Shown piece by piece: positions 18,437 to 28,853 of a stretch of DNA of 64,000 bases. Below the pieces are notes generated by a model, which saw only the letters and a program-made list of their open reading frames with translations, made no database searches and had not been told where the DNA came from. A program made the position numbers and the translations under genes. The DNA lies in assembly GCF_003012935.1 (NCBI RefSeq), contig NZ_PUDR01000001.1, forward strand, positions 262,182-326,181. Reading direction: 5' to 3'. Each line of letters begins with the position of its first letter. The first letter of the stretch is position 1. Source of the stretch: Pannonibacter carbonis. GTDB lineage: Bacteria; Pseudomonadota; Alphaproteobacteria; Rhizobiales; Stappiaceae.

Positions 18437-18631
18437 GCGCTACTGGCAAGGTACGGTTAAGCGACGATCCTGAGCCGGCTGCCACATGACCGGCGACGTT
18501 TCGCGGCATCTGGCACGACAACTGGCACGGCAGTTGCAATTCATGAGCCGATAGGTCCATCCGTCCCATATCAGGACTAGGTGGCAGAAGGTTCCGAAAG
18601 GAGCCGGGTTTCAGTAGAAGGCGTTAAACCC

Positions 18632-19171
18632 ATGACCGACGACTCGAAGAAGCTTTTTCCCGTGCCGGAAACAGTCAGCTTTGCCGACCGGCTTGCCGCA
18701 TCGCAGAAGTTCCAGGCCCTGTTCCAGGAAGGCATGGCTCTCGTTGAAGAGACAGCGTGCTACCTGGACGGTGACGGCCGTTCCGAATCCAAGTCGCTCG
18801 ACCGGCCGGCTTCGCTGGCCTATGCGACCGAATCCATGCGCCTGACCACCCGTCTGATGCAGCTGGCCTCCTGGCTGCTGCTGCAGCGCGCCGTGAATGA
18901 AGGCGAAATGACCCCGGTCCAGGCTGGCAGCGAGAAGAACAAGGTTCGCCTTGATCGCCTCAGCTCCTCGACGGGCGGCAATGCTTTCAATGACTTGCCG
19001 GAGCGTCTGCAGGATCTCGTCGTGCGTTCCGTGCGCCTGCAGGAACGTGTCCAGCATCTGGACGCCATGCTGTACCCGCGTGAAGACGCCGTGGTCCAGG
19101 ATGCGCCGGCGGAAAACCCGGTCGCCCAGCAGATCGACAAGCTGTTCGCCGCCTTCGGCCGCGCCGGCTAA
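18632..19171 (+). CDS. rcdA: CtrA-degradation adaptor RcdA (DUF1465)
   Basis: A 179-aa protein from ATG 18632 (MTDDSKKLFPVPETVSFADR). The N-terminal helical part FQALFQEGMALVEETACYLD followed by SKSLDRPASLAYATESMRLT matches RcdA/DUF1465. In Caulobacter RcdA binds CpdR-primed ClpXP and hands over substrates in the CtrA degradation pathway. The C-terminal 30 residues are variable and likely flexible, as in the family. cpdR lies in the same window at 54833. Confidence 0.88.
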   Translation: MTDDSKKLFPVPETVSFADRLAASQKFQALFQEGMALVEETACYLDGDGRSESKSLDRPASLAYATESMRLTTRLMQLASWLLLQRAVNEGEMTPVQAGSEKNKVRLDRLSSSTGGNAFNDLPERLQDLVVRSVRLQERVQHLDAMLYPREDAVVQDAPAENPVAQQIDKLFAAFGRAG

Positions 19172-19183
19172 ACGAACGCCCGA

Positions 19184-19240
19184 CAGCCGGCCCTGCCGGT
19201 GCGAATGGTCGACGCCTTCCCATTCGCGCCGGGCCGGCTG
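19184..19240. other. Long imperfect inverted repeat between convergent genes
   Basis: CAGCCGGCCC...GGGCCGGCTG encloses a second stem GCGAATGG...CCATTCGC. It lies between convergent rcdA and the acyl-CoA synthetase. It could act as a bidirectional, T-poor terminator. Confidence 0.5.
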
Positions 19241-19279
19241 ACGAGGCTGCAGCCTGAGTGGCAGCCGGTCAGAAGGCTC

Positions 19280-20914
19280 TCAGAGCGCTCTCGCGCGTTC
19301 CCGCAAGGCGTATTTCTGGATCTTGCCCGTTGATGTCTTGGGAAGATCACAGAAGACAACGGTGCGCGGTGCCTTGAAATGGGCCATGCGCTCGCGGCAG
19401 AAGGCAATCAGCTCCGCTTCGCTGACACTCGCCGACCCTTTCAGTTCCACAAAGGCACAGGGTGTCTCACCCCATTTCTCGTCCGGGCGCGCCACGACAG
19501 CAGCGGCCTGGACGGCTGGATGCTTGTACAGAACGTCCTCGACCTCGATCGAGGAGATGTTCTCCCCGCCCGAGATGATGATGTCCTTTGAGCGGTCCTT
19601 GAGCTGGATGTAGCCGTCCGGGTGCATGACGCCGAGATCGCCGCTGTGGAACCAGCCGCCTTCAAAGGCCTCCGCGGTGGCCTCGGGGTTCTTCAGGTAG
19701 CCCTTCATCACCACATTGCCGCGGAACATGACTTCGCCCAGCGTCTGGCCGTCGCGCGGAACCTCGACCATCGTCGCCGGATCCATGACCGTCAAACCTT
19801 CAAGCGCAACGTAGCGCACACCCTGCCTTGCCTTCAGCGCCGCGCGAGCATCCGGGGCGAGATCCTCCCATTCGCCCTTCCAGTCATTGACCACAGCCGG
19901 TCCGTAGACCTCGGTGAGGCCATAGAGATGCGTGACGTTGAAGCCGGCGTCCTGCATGGCAGCCAGCACCGATTCTGGCGGCGGCGCGGCGGCCGTGAAG
20001 AACTCGACCACGCGCGGCAGTGGCCGCTTGTCGCTCTCCGGCGTTCCCAGCAGCGTCGACATGATGATCGGCGCGCCGCACAGATGCGTCACCCCTTCGT
20101 CGGCAATCAGGTCCCAGATCGCCTTGGCCCGCACCCAGCGCAGGCAGACATGGGTGCCGGCCACCACCGACAGGGACCAGGGGAAACACCAGCCGTTGCA
20201 GTGGAACATCGGCAGGGTCCAGAGATAGACCGGATGCCGACCCATCGCCGCCGTGAGGATGTTGGCCTGGGCCAGCAGATAGGCGCCGCGATGATGATAG
20301 ACGACGCCCTTCGGGTTGCCGGTGGTGCCCGATGTGTAGTTGAGCGCGATGGCGTCCCATTCGTCGCCCGGCAGGGACCAGGCGAAGTCCGGGTCGCCGG
20401 TTGCCAGCAGCTCGTCATAGTCCAGCGAACCGAGCCTTTCGCCGGTCTGCGGATAGACCGGATCGGAATAATCGATGACGACGGGTTTCACCCGGGCCAG
20501 TGCCAGCGCCTGTTTCATCACCGGGGCGAACTCCCGGTCGGTGATCAGAACCTTCGTCTCGGCGTGATCGAGCTGGAAGGCGAGAACGGCCGCGTCCAGG
20601 CGAGTGTTGAGCGAATGCAGCACACCGCCCGCCATCGGCACGCCGTAGTGGGCCTCCAGCATCGGCGGCACATTGGGCAGCATCACCGTGACGGTGTCGT
20701 TCTTGCCGATGCCAAGACGGGCCAGCACGGACGCAAGACGGCGGCTGCGCGCAAGGAACTCGGCATAGGTCAGGCGCTGGTGCCCATGTACAACTGCAAT
20801 GCGATCGGGATAGACATCAGCGGCGCGGGCGAGAAAGCTCAGCGGGCTGAGGGGCGTGTAATTGGCCGGCGTCCTGTCGAGGTCGCGGTCATAGGGGCTG
20901 CCAGTGGCATGCAT
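19280..20914 (-). CDS. AMP-forming acyl-CoA synthetase (FadD/DmdB-like)
   Basis: A 544-aa adenylate-forming ligase activating a carboxylic acid to its CoA thioester. ATP/AMP motifs: YTSGTTGNPKGVVYHHRG near residue 190, YGLTEVYGP near 330, YHSGDLG-type WFHSGDLGVMHPDGY near 420 and the C-terminal catalytic Lys in PKTSTGKIQK. The N-terminus (TPLSPLSFLARAADVYPDR) resembles medium/long-chain and methylmercaptopropionate ligases, so the substrate stays open. It is the left end of a minus-strand pair with the permease gene. Confidence 0.9.
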   Translation of the reverse strand: MHATGSPYDRDLDRTPANYTPLSPLSFLARAADVYPDRIAVVHGHQRLTYAEFLARSRRLASVLARLGIGKNDTVTVMLPNVPPMLEAHYGVPMAGGVLHSLNTRLDAAVLAFQLDHAETKVLITDREFAPVMKQALALARVKPVVIDYSDPVYPQTGERLGSLDYDELLATGDPDFAWSLPGDEWDAIALNYTSGTTGNPKGVVYHHRGAYLLAQANILTAAMGRHPVYLWTLPMFHCNGWCFPWSLSVVAGTHVCLRWVRAKAIWDLIADEGVTHLCGAPIIMSTLLGTPESDKRPLPRVVEFFTAAAPPPESVLAAMQDAGFNVTHLYGLTEVYGPAVVNDWKGEWEDLAPDARAALKARQGVRYVALEGLTVMDPATMVEVPRDGQTLGEVMFRGNVVMKGYLKNPEATAEAFEGGWFHSGDLGVMHPDGYIQLKDRSKDIIISGGENISSIEVEDVLYKHPAVQAAAVVARPDEKWGETPCAFVELKGSASVSEAELIAFCRERMAHFKAPRTVVFCDLPKTSTGKIQKYALRERARAL

Positions 20915-20987
20915 GGTTGTTCCTCCCGGGTGTTGACGCCATCAAAGCGCCCCCGGGCTCACCGCGCAATCCGCCATCAGGCTGATG

Positions 20988-21755
20988 TCATCCGATCAGC
21001 TGGCTGATCCCGTCATAGACGAGCTTGCATCCGATCACGGTCATTGCGGCATAGATGACGCCATAGAAGGTTTGCGGCTTGACGCGTTTGACCAGCCAGA
21101 CGCCGGCGAGCGTCGACAGGGGCGCAAGCGGCAGCAGCACGGCGGCGGTGGTAAGATTGCGCGCATCGAACTGGCCGAGATAGAAATAGGGCACCAGCTT
21201 CACCGCATTGATCGCGGAAAAGAAAATGACGGCCGTGCCGGCAAACAGCATCGGCGCCAGGCGCAGTGGCACCATGTAGAGCTGGAACGGCGGACCGCCG
21301 GTGTGACTGACGAAACTGGTGAAACCGGACACCGCGCCCCAGAAGGCTCCGGCCAGCGGGCGATGGCCCCGCGCCACCTGCGCAGCTTCTGGCTTGGGCC
21401 GGAAGCGTTCGGCCACAAAGACGAGGCAGAGCACGCCAACGAGCAGGGTCACATGGGCGTCCTCGACCAGCGAGGCCGTGGCCCAACCAACCGCGACCCC
21501 GGCGACCCCGGCGGGCAGCAGCAGGGCGAGCGAACGGCGGTCATAAACACCGCGATAGGCAAACAGACCGATCAGGTCCATCACGACCAGGATCGGAAGC
21601 AGGATCCCCGCCGCCTGTACCGGCGGAATGGCGAGCGCCATCAGCGGCACCGCAAGCATGCCGATGGATCCGCCGAAGCCACCCTTCGACAGGCCGGCGA
21701 GGACAACCGCAGGAACGGCGACGGCATAGAACAGGGGATCGGCAAGAGGCAGCAT
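20988..21755 (-). CDS. TauE/SafE family membrane permease
   Basis: A 255-aa integral membrane protein with about eight hydrophobic segments and the two internal repeats of the TauE/SafE family (AVVLAGLSKGGFGGSIGML and SGFTSFVSHTGGPPFQLYMV). Members export sulfite, sulfoacetate or other small organosulfur or carboxylate anions. The neighbourhood of acyl-CoA ligases suggests a small organic acid, which is weak inference. The start is uncertain: ATG 21755 (MLPLADPLFY) gives a normal N-terminus, and the frame is open to 21827. Confidence 0.85.
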   Translation of the reverse strand: MLPLADPLFYAVAVPAVVLAGLSKGGFGGSIGMLAVPLMALAIPPVQAAGILLPILVVMDLIGLFAYRGVYDRRSLALLLPAGVAGVAVGWATASLVEDAHVTLLVGVLCLVFVAERFRPKPEAAQVARGHRPLAGAFWGAVSGFTSFVSHTGGPPFQLYMVPLRLAPMLFAGTAVIFFSAINAVKLVPYFYLGQFDARNLTTAAVLLPLAPLSTLAGVWLVKRVKPQTFYGVIYAAMTVIGCKLVYDGISQLIG

Positions 21756-22002
21756 CAAGGGGGTCCGGGAAAGCACGCCAGGCGGAGAAAAGGGCCATGA
21801 GGGCCCTGATCCTTGCAGCATATCCAAAGGGGCTACGTAAAGGCCCGCCCCTGCGAATGTCTTAGGGCATCACCCCTTTTTGCCCCTTGCGCCTGATCGC
21901 GGGCAGGCACACTCTTGCCTAAATACAAGCATGCCGCTTCGGCAGGTCGTAACATGTGCCAGCCGGTGCAGGCCCGGAAAGTCCGGGGAGGACACGAGGG
22001 AC

Positions 22003-23916
22003 ATGAGCAGCCGTTACCATGCGACCTATGCAGCCTGGCAGGCAGACCCGGAAGGTTTCTGGGCGGACGCTGCCAGGGGCATCGACTGGTTCCGCCCCCA
22101 TGACAAGGTGTTCGCCCCGGAACTCGGCGTCTATGGCCGCTGGTTCCCCGGCGCCACGACCAACACATGCCACAACTGCCTCGACCGACACGTCGAACAA
22201 GGACGGGCGGATCAGGCGGCCTTGATTTACGACAGCCCCATCACCCAGACCCGGCGCACATACACATATGAAGAACTGCTCGACCACGTTCAGGCCATGG
22301 CTGCTGCCTTGGCCGATCGCGGCATCGGCAAGGGCGACCGGGTCATTCTCTACATGCCCATGATCCCCGAGGCCGTGATGGCGATGCTCGCCTGCGCGCG
22401 CCTCGGGGCGATCCATTCGGTGGTCTTTGGTGGCTTCGCGGCCCATGAACTGGCCACCCGCATTGATGACGCGACCCCGAAAGCGATCATCTGCGCCTCC
22501 TGCGGTCTCGAGCCAGGCCGTACCATCGCCTACAAGCCTCTGGTCGACGCAGCCATCGATCAGGCTGCCCACAAGCCGGACCATGTTCTGGTCATCCAGC
22601 GCCCGCAGCTCGCCGCAGGACTCGACCGGCCCGGTGACGTTGATCTCGGTGTGGAAATGGGCAAGGCGCTGGAAGAGGGGCGCAAGGTGCCCTGCACCCC
22701 CGTCGAGGCGACTGACCCGCTTTACATCCTCTATACCTCCGGCACCACCGGCCAGCCCAAGGGCGTGGTGCGCGACACCGGTGGCCACATGGTGGCGCTG
22801 AAATGGTCGATGGAGAACCTCTACGGCGTCGCCCCCGGAGAGGTGTTCTGGGCCGCGTCGGATGTCGGCTGGGTCGTCGGGCACTCCTACATTGTCTATG
22901 CCCCGCTGCTGCACGGCTGCACGACGGTGGTCTTTGAAGGAAAGCCGGTTGGAACCCCGGACGCCGGCGTGTTCTGGCGGGTGATCTCGGACCACAAGGT
23001 GGTCGCCCTGTTCACAGCGCCGACGGCCTTCCGCGCCATCAAGAAGGAAGATCCGAACGGCACATTCATAGGCAACTATGATCTCAGCCGCTTCCGCACC
23101 CTGTTCCTGGCCGGTGAACGCGCCGACCCCGACACAATCCGCTGGGCGGAGGAAAAGCTGCAGGTGCCGGTGATTGACCACTGGTGGCAGACCGAGACCG
23201 GCTGGGCCATCGTGGGCAATCCTGTCGGGCTCGGCCAGCTGCCGGTGAAGCACGGTTCGCCGACGGTCGCCATGCCCGGCTATGACGTGCGCGTGCTGGA
23301 CGATGCCGGACATCCCCTGCCCGCTGGCACCCTTGGCAACATCGTCGTCAAGCTGCCGCTGCCGCCGGGATGCCTGCCGACCTTGTGGAACGCGGATGCC
23401 CGGTTCCGCTCGGCCTATCTCGAGGAGTTCCCCGGCTACTACAAGACGGCAGACGCAGGGCTGATCGATGACGAGGGCTACCTGTCAATCATGGCGCGGA
23501 CCGATGACATCATCAATGTCGCCGGACACCGCCTGTCGACGGGCGCCATGGAAGAGGTCCTGTCCGGCCACCCGGACGTGGCCGAATGCGCCGTCATCGG
23601 CATTGCGGACCAGCTCAAGGGCCAGCTGCCCTGCGGCTTTGTCGTGCTCAAGTCCGGTGTCCATCGCAGCCATACAGAGATCGAGACGGAATTGGTCAAG
23701 CGCGTGCGCGATCTGATCGGACCGGTGGCCGCGTTCAAGATCGCCATCACCGTCGACCGGCTGCCCAAGACCCGGTCCGGCAAGATCCTGCGCGGAACCA
23801 TGCGCCAGATCGCCGATGGCCAGGATTACCGCATGCCGGCGACCATCGACGATCCGGCGATCCTGACGGAAATCGAAGCGGCGCTGAATGCCCATGGGGT
23901 CCGCACGAAGGCCTGA
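22003..23916 (+). CDS. prpE: Propionyl-CoA synthetase (AMP-forming)
   Basis: A 637-aa ligase of the acetyl/propionyl-CoA synthetase family. ATG 22003 (MSSRYHATYAAWQADPEGFW) has GAGGAC/GAGGGAC just upstream. Motifs: TNTCHNCLDRHVEQGRADQ, LYILYTSGTTGQPKGVVRDT, DHWWQTETGWAI and the catalytic Lys in PKTRSGKILRG. The CHNCLDRHV sequence and the length favour PrpE over Acs. It would feed propionate into the methylcitrate or methylmalonyl pathway; neither is in the window. Confidence 0.92.
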   Translation: MSSRYHATYAAWQADPEGFWADAARGIDWFRPHDKVFAPELGVYGRWFPGATTNTCHNCLDRHVEQGRADQAALIYDSPITQTRRTYTYEELLDHVQAMAAALADRGIGKGDRVILYMPMIPEAVMAMLACARLGAIHSVVFGGFAAHELATRIDDATPKAIICASCGLEPGRTIAYKPLVDAAIDQAAHKPDHVLVIQRPQLAAGLDRPGDVDLGVEMGKALEEGRKVPCTPVEATDPLYILYTSGTTGQPKGVVRDTGGHMVALKWSMENLYGVAPGEVFWAASDVGWVVGHSYIVYAPLLHGCTTVVFEGKPVGTPDAGVFWRVISDHKVVALFTAPTAFRAIKKEDPNGTFIGNYDLSRFRTLFLAGERADPDTIRWAEEKLQVPVIDHWWQTETGWAIVGNPVGLGQLPVKHGSPTVAMPGYDVRVLDDAGHPLPAGTLGNIVVKLPLPPGCLPTLWNADARFRSAYLEEFPGYYKTADAGLIDDEGYLSIMARTDDIINVAGHRLSTGAMEEVLSGHPDVAECAVIGIADQLKGQLPCGFVVLKSGVHRSHTEIETELVKRVRDLIGPVAAFKIAITVDRLPKTRSGKILRGTMRQIADGQDYRMPATIDDPAILTEIEAALNAHGVRTKA

Positions 23917-24025
23917 GGACACTGCACGGCGGGCCATCGACAGGCCCGCCGCTTGACCCTATTGTTCCGGCAAAGCTGCCATGCAGCTCCCGCCCCGAAC
24001 CCTGGTCAACTACGAGGAAATCCCC

Positions 24026-24817
24026 TTGTCCCTCACCAACAAGGTCGCCATCATCACCGGCGCAGCCCGCGGCATCGGCTTTGCCATTGCCAAACGCTTC
24101 CTGCACGACGGCGCCAAGGTCGTGATTGCCGATGTGGACGACGACGCGGGCGAGGCCGCAGTCGAGGAACTGAAGCGCCTTGGCGACATCATCTATGTCA
24201 GCTGCAACGTTGCCGAGAAGCTGGACGTGCGGAATCTTGTTGCCGAGACGCTGAATGCCTTCGGCGACATCGACATCCTCGTCAACAACGCCGGCATCGC
24301 CATCGGCTCCGACTTCCTGACGCTGGAAGAGGCTGATTTTGACCGCGTGCTGCAGGTGAACCTGAAAGGCGCTTTCCTGGTGTCGCAGGCCGTTGCCCGC
24401 CACATGGTCGAGAAGGTCCAGGCCGGCGGCACCGCGGGCGCCATCGTCAACATGTCCTCGGTCAATGCGGTTCTCGCGATCCCCTCGCAGATCCCCTATT
24501 GCGTCTCCAAGGGCGGCATGTCGCAGCTGACCAAGGCGACCGCGCTGGCGCTTGCCCCGCATGGCATCCGCGTCAACGCCATCGGCCCTGGCTCGATCAT
24601 GACCGACATGCTGGCCTCGGTGAACTCCGACAAGGCGGCGCGCAACCGCATCCTGTCGCGCACGCCGCTGAGCCGCGTCGGCGAGCCCTCGGAAATCGCG
24701 TCGGTTGCCGCGTTCCTTGCTTCTGACGATGCGTCCTACATCACCGGCCAGACAATCTTTGTCGATGGTGGCCGTCTGCCGCTCAACTACACGGTCGCAG
24801 TGCCGGACGCCGACTGA
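24026..24817 (+). CDS. SDR-family oxidoreductase
   Basis: A 263-aa short-chain dehydrogenase. Cofactor motif TGAARGIG near residue 10, NNAG near 90, catalytic Ser in NMSSVNA and Tyr/Lys in YCVSKGG, and the C-terminal FVDGG. Asp in VIADVDDD after the second strand favours NAD(H). The likely start is TTG 24026, with GAGGAA 6 nt upstream; an in-frame ATG at 23981 would add 15 atypical residues. The substrate is unknown. It lies 110 bp after prpE. Confidence 0.87.
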   Translation: MSLTNKVAIITGAARGIGFAIAKRFLHDGAKVVIADVDDDAGEAAVEELKRLGDIIYVSCNVAEKLDVRNLVAETLNAFGDIDILVNNAGIAIGSDFLTLEEADFDRVLQVNLKGAFLVSQAVARHMVEKVQAGGTAGAIVNMSSVNAVLAIPSQIPYCVSKGGMSQLTKATALALAPHGIRVNAIGPGSIMTDMLASVNSDKAARNRILSRTPLSRVGEPSEIASVAAFLASDDASYITGQTIFVDGGRLPLNYTVAVPDAD

Positions 24818-24890
24818 TCCGGCGTCCCGTCTTGCTGTCCCCTGTGCGTCGCGCAGGGGTGCGGCAACTGACCTTCATGGCAGTCGAGGG

Positions 24891-26774
24891 TCAGTAGGTT
24901 TCCTGCAAGGCGCGTGCGCCCGTTTCAAACTGGAGACGGGCGAGCCGCGCGTACAGGCCATCCTGCGCCACCAGATCGGCGTGGCTGCCGCTCTCGACGA
25001 TCCTGCCCTGATCCATGACGATGATCCGGTCGGCCTTCAGCACGGTGGCGAGCCGGTGCGCGATGACAAGCGTCGTGCGGCCCTGCATGAGCTGCTCCAG
25101 CGCCTGCTGCACCAGGGTCTCGCTTTCCGCATCCAGGGCGCTGGTGGCCTCGTCCAGCAGCAGCACGGGCGCGTCCTTGAGCACAGCGCGGGCGATGGCA
25201 ATCCGCTGACGCTGGCCGCCGGAAAGCGTGATGCCGCGCTCCCCCAGGACCGTGTCATAGCCCTGCGGCAGTGCCGCGATGAAGTCATGTGCCAGGGCGA
25301 GGCGAGCGGCAGATTCGATCTCTGCCCGTGACGCCCCGGGCCGGCCGTAGGCGATGTTGTCGGCGGCGCTGGCACCAAAGACCACCGTGTCCTGCGGCAC
25401 CAGCGCAATGCGCGCCCGCACGGCCTCGGGGTCCGTTTCTCGCAGATCCACGCCGTCGAGCAGGATGCGGCCGCCGGTTGGATCGTAGAAGCGCATCAGA
25501 AGGTGGAACAGGGTCGACTTGCCAGCCCCGGACGGTCCCACGACGGCAACCGTTTCGCCGCGGCGGATGTCGAGATCGATCTGGCGGAGCACCGGAATGG
25601 CCGTGGGTGTGCCCAGATCCTCAGCGGCCGGGTCCTGCCGGTTATAGGCAAAGGCCACGGCTTCAAAGCGGATCTCCCCACGCGGGGGCACCGGCAGCGG
25701 CAAAGGCCGCGCCGGAGCGGCGATAGCTGGCTGGATGCGCAGCAGCTCCGCCAGACGCTCGGCAGCCCCGGCAGCCTGGGAGATTTCTCCCCAGACCTGC
25801 GACAGTTCCCCGAGCGCGCCGGCAGCCAGGATCGAATACAGCAGGAACTGCCCCAGCTGACCGCCCGTCATCCGGCCGGAGAAGACGTCACCCGCTCCGA
25901 TCCAGAGCACGGCGACGACGCTGGAGGAAATGACGAGAATGGCAAAGCCAGTAAGGAATGCTCGCGCGCCGAGCGCGCCGCGTGCCGCGCGGAAGGCGGT
26001 ATCGATGGCCGATCCATATCGAGCCGCAACCAGACGCTCGGCCGTGAAGGCCTGCAGCGTGCGGACGGAGCCCAGCATCTCGGAGGCAAAGGCCGAGGCA
26101 TCGGCCAGCGAGTCTTGCGCCAAACGCGAGCGCTTGCGCACCATGCGGCCAAAGCCGATCAGGGGCAGCACGATGATCGGGATCACCGCCAGCACGATCA
26201 CCGACAGGCGCGGGCTGGTGTAGACCATCAGCGATACCGCCCCGACGAACATGACGAAGTTGCGCAGCGCAATGGAGGCGCTCGACCCGAACGCGGCCTT
26301 GATCTGCGTCGTGTCCGCCGTCAGCCGCGACAGGATCTCGCCGGACCGGGCGCTGTCATAGAACGCCGGACTGAGCCGCGTGAGATGAGCAAAGACATCG
26401 GCCCGAACGTCGGAGACGATCCGCTCGCCGACCCACATCACCAGGAAGAACCGGCTGGCGCTGGCCAGGGCCAGCGTGGCCGCAACGCCGATCAGAACAA
26501 GAAAATAGGTGTTCACCAGCTGCGGATCATCCGCACCAAACCCGTGGTCGATCATCTGGCGCACGGCCATCGGCAGCACCAGGGTCGTCGCTGCAGCGCC
26601 GACAAGGGCAACGAGCGCACCCGCGACCATCAGCCGGTAGCGGCCAAGATAGGGCAGCAACTGGGCCAGAGGACGCAGGGACCGGCTGCGATTTTCGGTC
26701 TTCGGATCAGACTTCTGATCTGGCTTCGCCGTCGCGGCTGCGGGGTCTGCGGTGGCCAAGACGGGACACTCCAC
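24891..26774 (-). CDS. ABC exporter, fused permease-ATPase (MsbA-related)
   Basis: A 627-aa half-transporter expected to work as a homodimer. A Pro/Lys-rich N-terminus of about 35 residues is followed by six membrane helices (about residues 45-340). The nucleotide-binding domain has Walker A VVGPSGAGKSTLFHLL, signature LSGGQRQRIAIARA, Walker B VLLLDEATSALD and H-loop VIAHRLATV. It resembles the MsbA-like exporters of alphaproteobacteria (TIGR02204-like); lipid or drug export is possible. It starts at GTG 26774, with a TTG five codons later as alternative. Confidence 0.9.
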   Translation of the reverse strand: MECPVLATADPAAATAKPDQKSDPKTENRSRSLRPLAQLLPYLGRYRLMVAGALVALVGAAATTLVLPMAVRQMIDHGFGADDPQLVNTYFLVLIGVAATLALASASRFFLVMWVGERIVSDVRADVFAHLTRLSPAFYDSARSGEILSRLTADTTQIKAAFGSSASIALRNFVMFVGAVSLMVYTSPRLSVIVLAVIPIIVLPLIGFGRMVRKRSRLAQDSLADASAFASEMLGSVRTLQAFTAERLVAARYGSAIDTAFRAARGALGARAFLTGFAILVISSSVVAVLWIGAGDVFSGRMTGGQLGQFLLYSILAAGALGELSQVWGEISQAAGAAERLAELLRIQPAIAAPARPLPLPVPPRGEIRFEAVAFAYNRQDPAAEDLGTPTAIPVLRQIDLDIRRGETVAVVGPSGAGKSTLFHLLMRFYDPTGGRILLDGVDLRETDPEAVRARIALVPQDTVVFGASAADNIAYGRPGASRAEIESAARLALAHDFIAALPQGYDTVLGERGITLSGGQRQRIAIARAVLKDAPVLLLDEATSALDAESETLVQQALEQLMQGRTTLVIAHRLATVLKADRIIVMDQGRIVESGSHADLVAQDGLYARLARLQFETGARALQETY

Positions 26775-27010
26775 TCAACGCTGTTTGTCTCTGGCTGGAG
26801 AGGTGGCGCATCGGCCGCGGAATTCCAAGCGGAAAAAGGCCGAATTGCGCAAACACGCGCCCTTGTTTTGCCAGCCGTCTTACGATATAGCAGCGCCTCA
26901 TGTTTCAAAGGGCTGCCCTTGCGCACGCGCGCGGTCAGCTCAGCACTCAAGACACGCATCTCGCCGGCCGGCCGTTCGGGGCTAAGGGCAGGTGCTGGAA
27001 AGGACCGGCG

Positions 27011-27235
27011 ATGAAAGCGAACATCCATCCCGACTACCACGCCATCAAGGTCGTCATGACCGATGGTACGGAGTACATGACCCGCTCGACCTACGGCAAG
27101 GAAGGCGACACCCTGGCTCTCGACATCGATCCGATCTCCCACCCGGCCTGGACCGGTGGCGAGCGTCAGATCATGGACCGTGGCGGCCGCGTCTCGCGCT
27201 TCAAGAACAAGTTTGCGGGCTTCCTCGGTTCGTAA
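27011..27235 (+). CDS. rpmE: 50S ribosomal protein L31
   Basis: A 74-aa ribosomal protein from ATG 27011 ([20 protein letters not shown]). It is the zinc-free alphaproteobacterial form: the CxxC pairs of zinc-binding L31 are absent. HPAWTGG and [10 protein letters not shown] are conserved. A strong terminator follows. The region 26775-27010 holds its promoter and no gene. Confidence 0.96.
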   Translation: MKANIHPDYHAIKVVMTDGTEYMTRSTYGKEGDTLALDIDPISHPAWTGGERQIMDRGGRVSRFKNKFAGFLGS

Positions 27236-27273
27236 GCCTGTTGCCGGCGGCATCGCCAGAGCAGTTTCAAAAA

Positions 27274-27302
27274 CCCTCGCAACGATGTTGCGGGGGTTTT
27301 TT
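27274..27302 (+). terminator. Intrinsic terminator of rpmE
   Basis: A 10-bp stem (CCCTCGCAAC / GTTGCGGGGG) with a 3-nt loop and six T. Confidence 0.9.
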
Positions 27303-27353
27303 GTTGTCTGCGGAGTGGCCTCGACGTGGCACCAGACCAGGCGCGTGAGACGG

Positions 27354-27384
27354 AAAAACCCCGCCTGTGGCCAGACGGGGTTTT
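27354..27384 (-). terminator. Intrinsic terminator, minus strand, of the left DUF465 gene
   Basis: The minus strand reads AAAACCCCGTCTGGCCACAG then GCGGGGTTTTT: a GC stem bracketed by A and T runs. It could work in both directions between rpmE and the DUF465 gene. Confidence 0.8.
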
Positions 27385-27461
27385 CAGAAAGCGACTGTGA
27401 GTGAAAACGTGGCGCGCTCGACACGCATGATCGGCGGCGCCGGGATCGGCAGAGGTGCGCC

Positions 27462-27641
27462 TCAGTGCACCGTATCATCGCCTCGCAGTTTCTTGATTTC
27501 GTCCTTGAGCCGGAGTTTGCGGCGCTTCATATCGGCCACTTCGAGATTATCGACACTCGGGTGCAGAAGGGCAGTCTCGATTTCCCGCTCGAGGGCGGCA
27601 TGACGGCGTTCCAGTTCTGCGATGTGCGACTGCATTGACAT
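27462..27641 (-). CDS. DUF465 (YdcH-like) small coiled-coil protein
   Basis: A 59-aa protein from ATG 27641, with AAGGAG 8 nt upstream. The helical DUF465 core SHIAELERRHAALEREIETA and the KRRKLRLKDEIKKL pattern are clear. The function is unknown. A divergently read second copy of the family starts 380 bp to the right. Confidence 0.88.
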   Translation of the reverse strand: MSMQSHIAELERRHAALEREIETALLHPSVDNLEVADMKRRKLRLKDEIKKLRGDDTVH

Positions 27642-28020
27642 GGATGATGCTCCTTGTCTTATTGGCTCTAACAACAAGATGGTGCCACATATTTTGCCGG
27701 CTTGTCGAATGCATTAATGAGGGACAGCCCCGCATTTGCTGCATATCGCACTGCAAAACGAACCGAACGATTACGTAAGGTTTAAGATCACGCGATGATT
27801 TTGACCTTGTAAATGACGTAACGTTCAAACGCGTTGCGCCACCTTGTGTTCAATAACCATGTGTTAGCCACAGGTTCGACAAATTGGGCTCGCCCGATGT
27901 CGGCCTGCGGTGTACGGTTTCGCTGTGAATGGCAGCACAGCCACGTGTAATTCGCCGGAGAAGGACTTCAGTCCGGCCGGCACTGACTGCGCGGCACGTG
28001 AATTGTGTCTGGGGAGTGCA
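27642..28020. promoter_or_regulatory. Divergent promoter region between two DUF465 genes
   Basis: 380 bp without a supported gene. It has several A/T-rich patches (about 27660-27720 and 27770-27870). A candidate plus-strand -35 TTGACC lies at about 27802. No regulator site can be named. Confidence 0.4.
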
Positions 28021-28227
28021 ATGTCGGAAGCCAATGAAAAAGCCTTGCGGGTGGAACTCGCCCAGCTGCGCCAGGAACATCGCGACCTGGACATGGCCGT
28101 CCAGGCGCTTGCCGGCACCGGCAGCGCCGACGCCTTGCAACTCCAGCGCCTGAAAAAGAAAAAGCTGATGATCCGCGACCGAATCGCCGCGATCGAGGAT
28201 CAGCTTTTTCCCGACATCATCGCCTGA
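28021..28227 (+). CDS. DUF465 (YdcH-like) small coiled-coil protein, second copy
   Basis: A 68-aa protein from ATG 28021 ([20 protein letters not shown]). The [10 protein letters not shown] and [20 protein letters not shown] segments fit DUF465. It is divergent from the copy at 27462 and clearly not a recent duplicate (different spacing and N-terminus). The longer frame from 27910 adds non-family residues. purE follows after 110 bp. Confidence 0.87.
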   Translation: MSEANEKALRVELAQLRQEHRDLDMAVQALAGTGSADALQLQRLKKKKLMIRDRIAAIEDQLFPDIIA

Positions 28228-28336
28228 CACGGCTGGCGGCTTTTTGCAGCGCAGCAGTGCCCCTGCCCTTGCGCCACGCCAGCCACTCCCTATAATCCGC
28301 GCCTTTCCGGAACCCGCGTCAAGCGAAGGAGATGCA

Positions 28337-28846
<510 letters not shown>

Positions 28847-28853
28847 TCCGACC

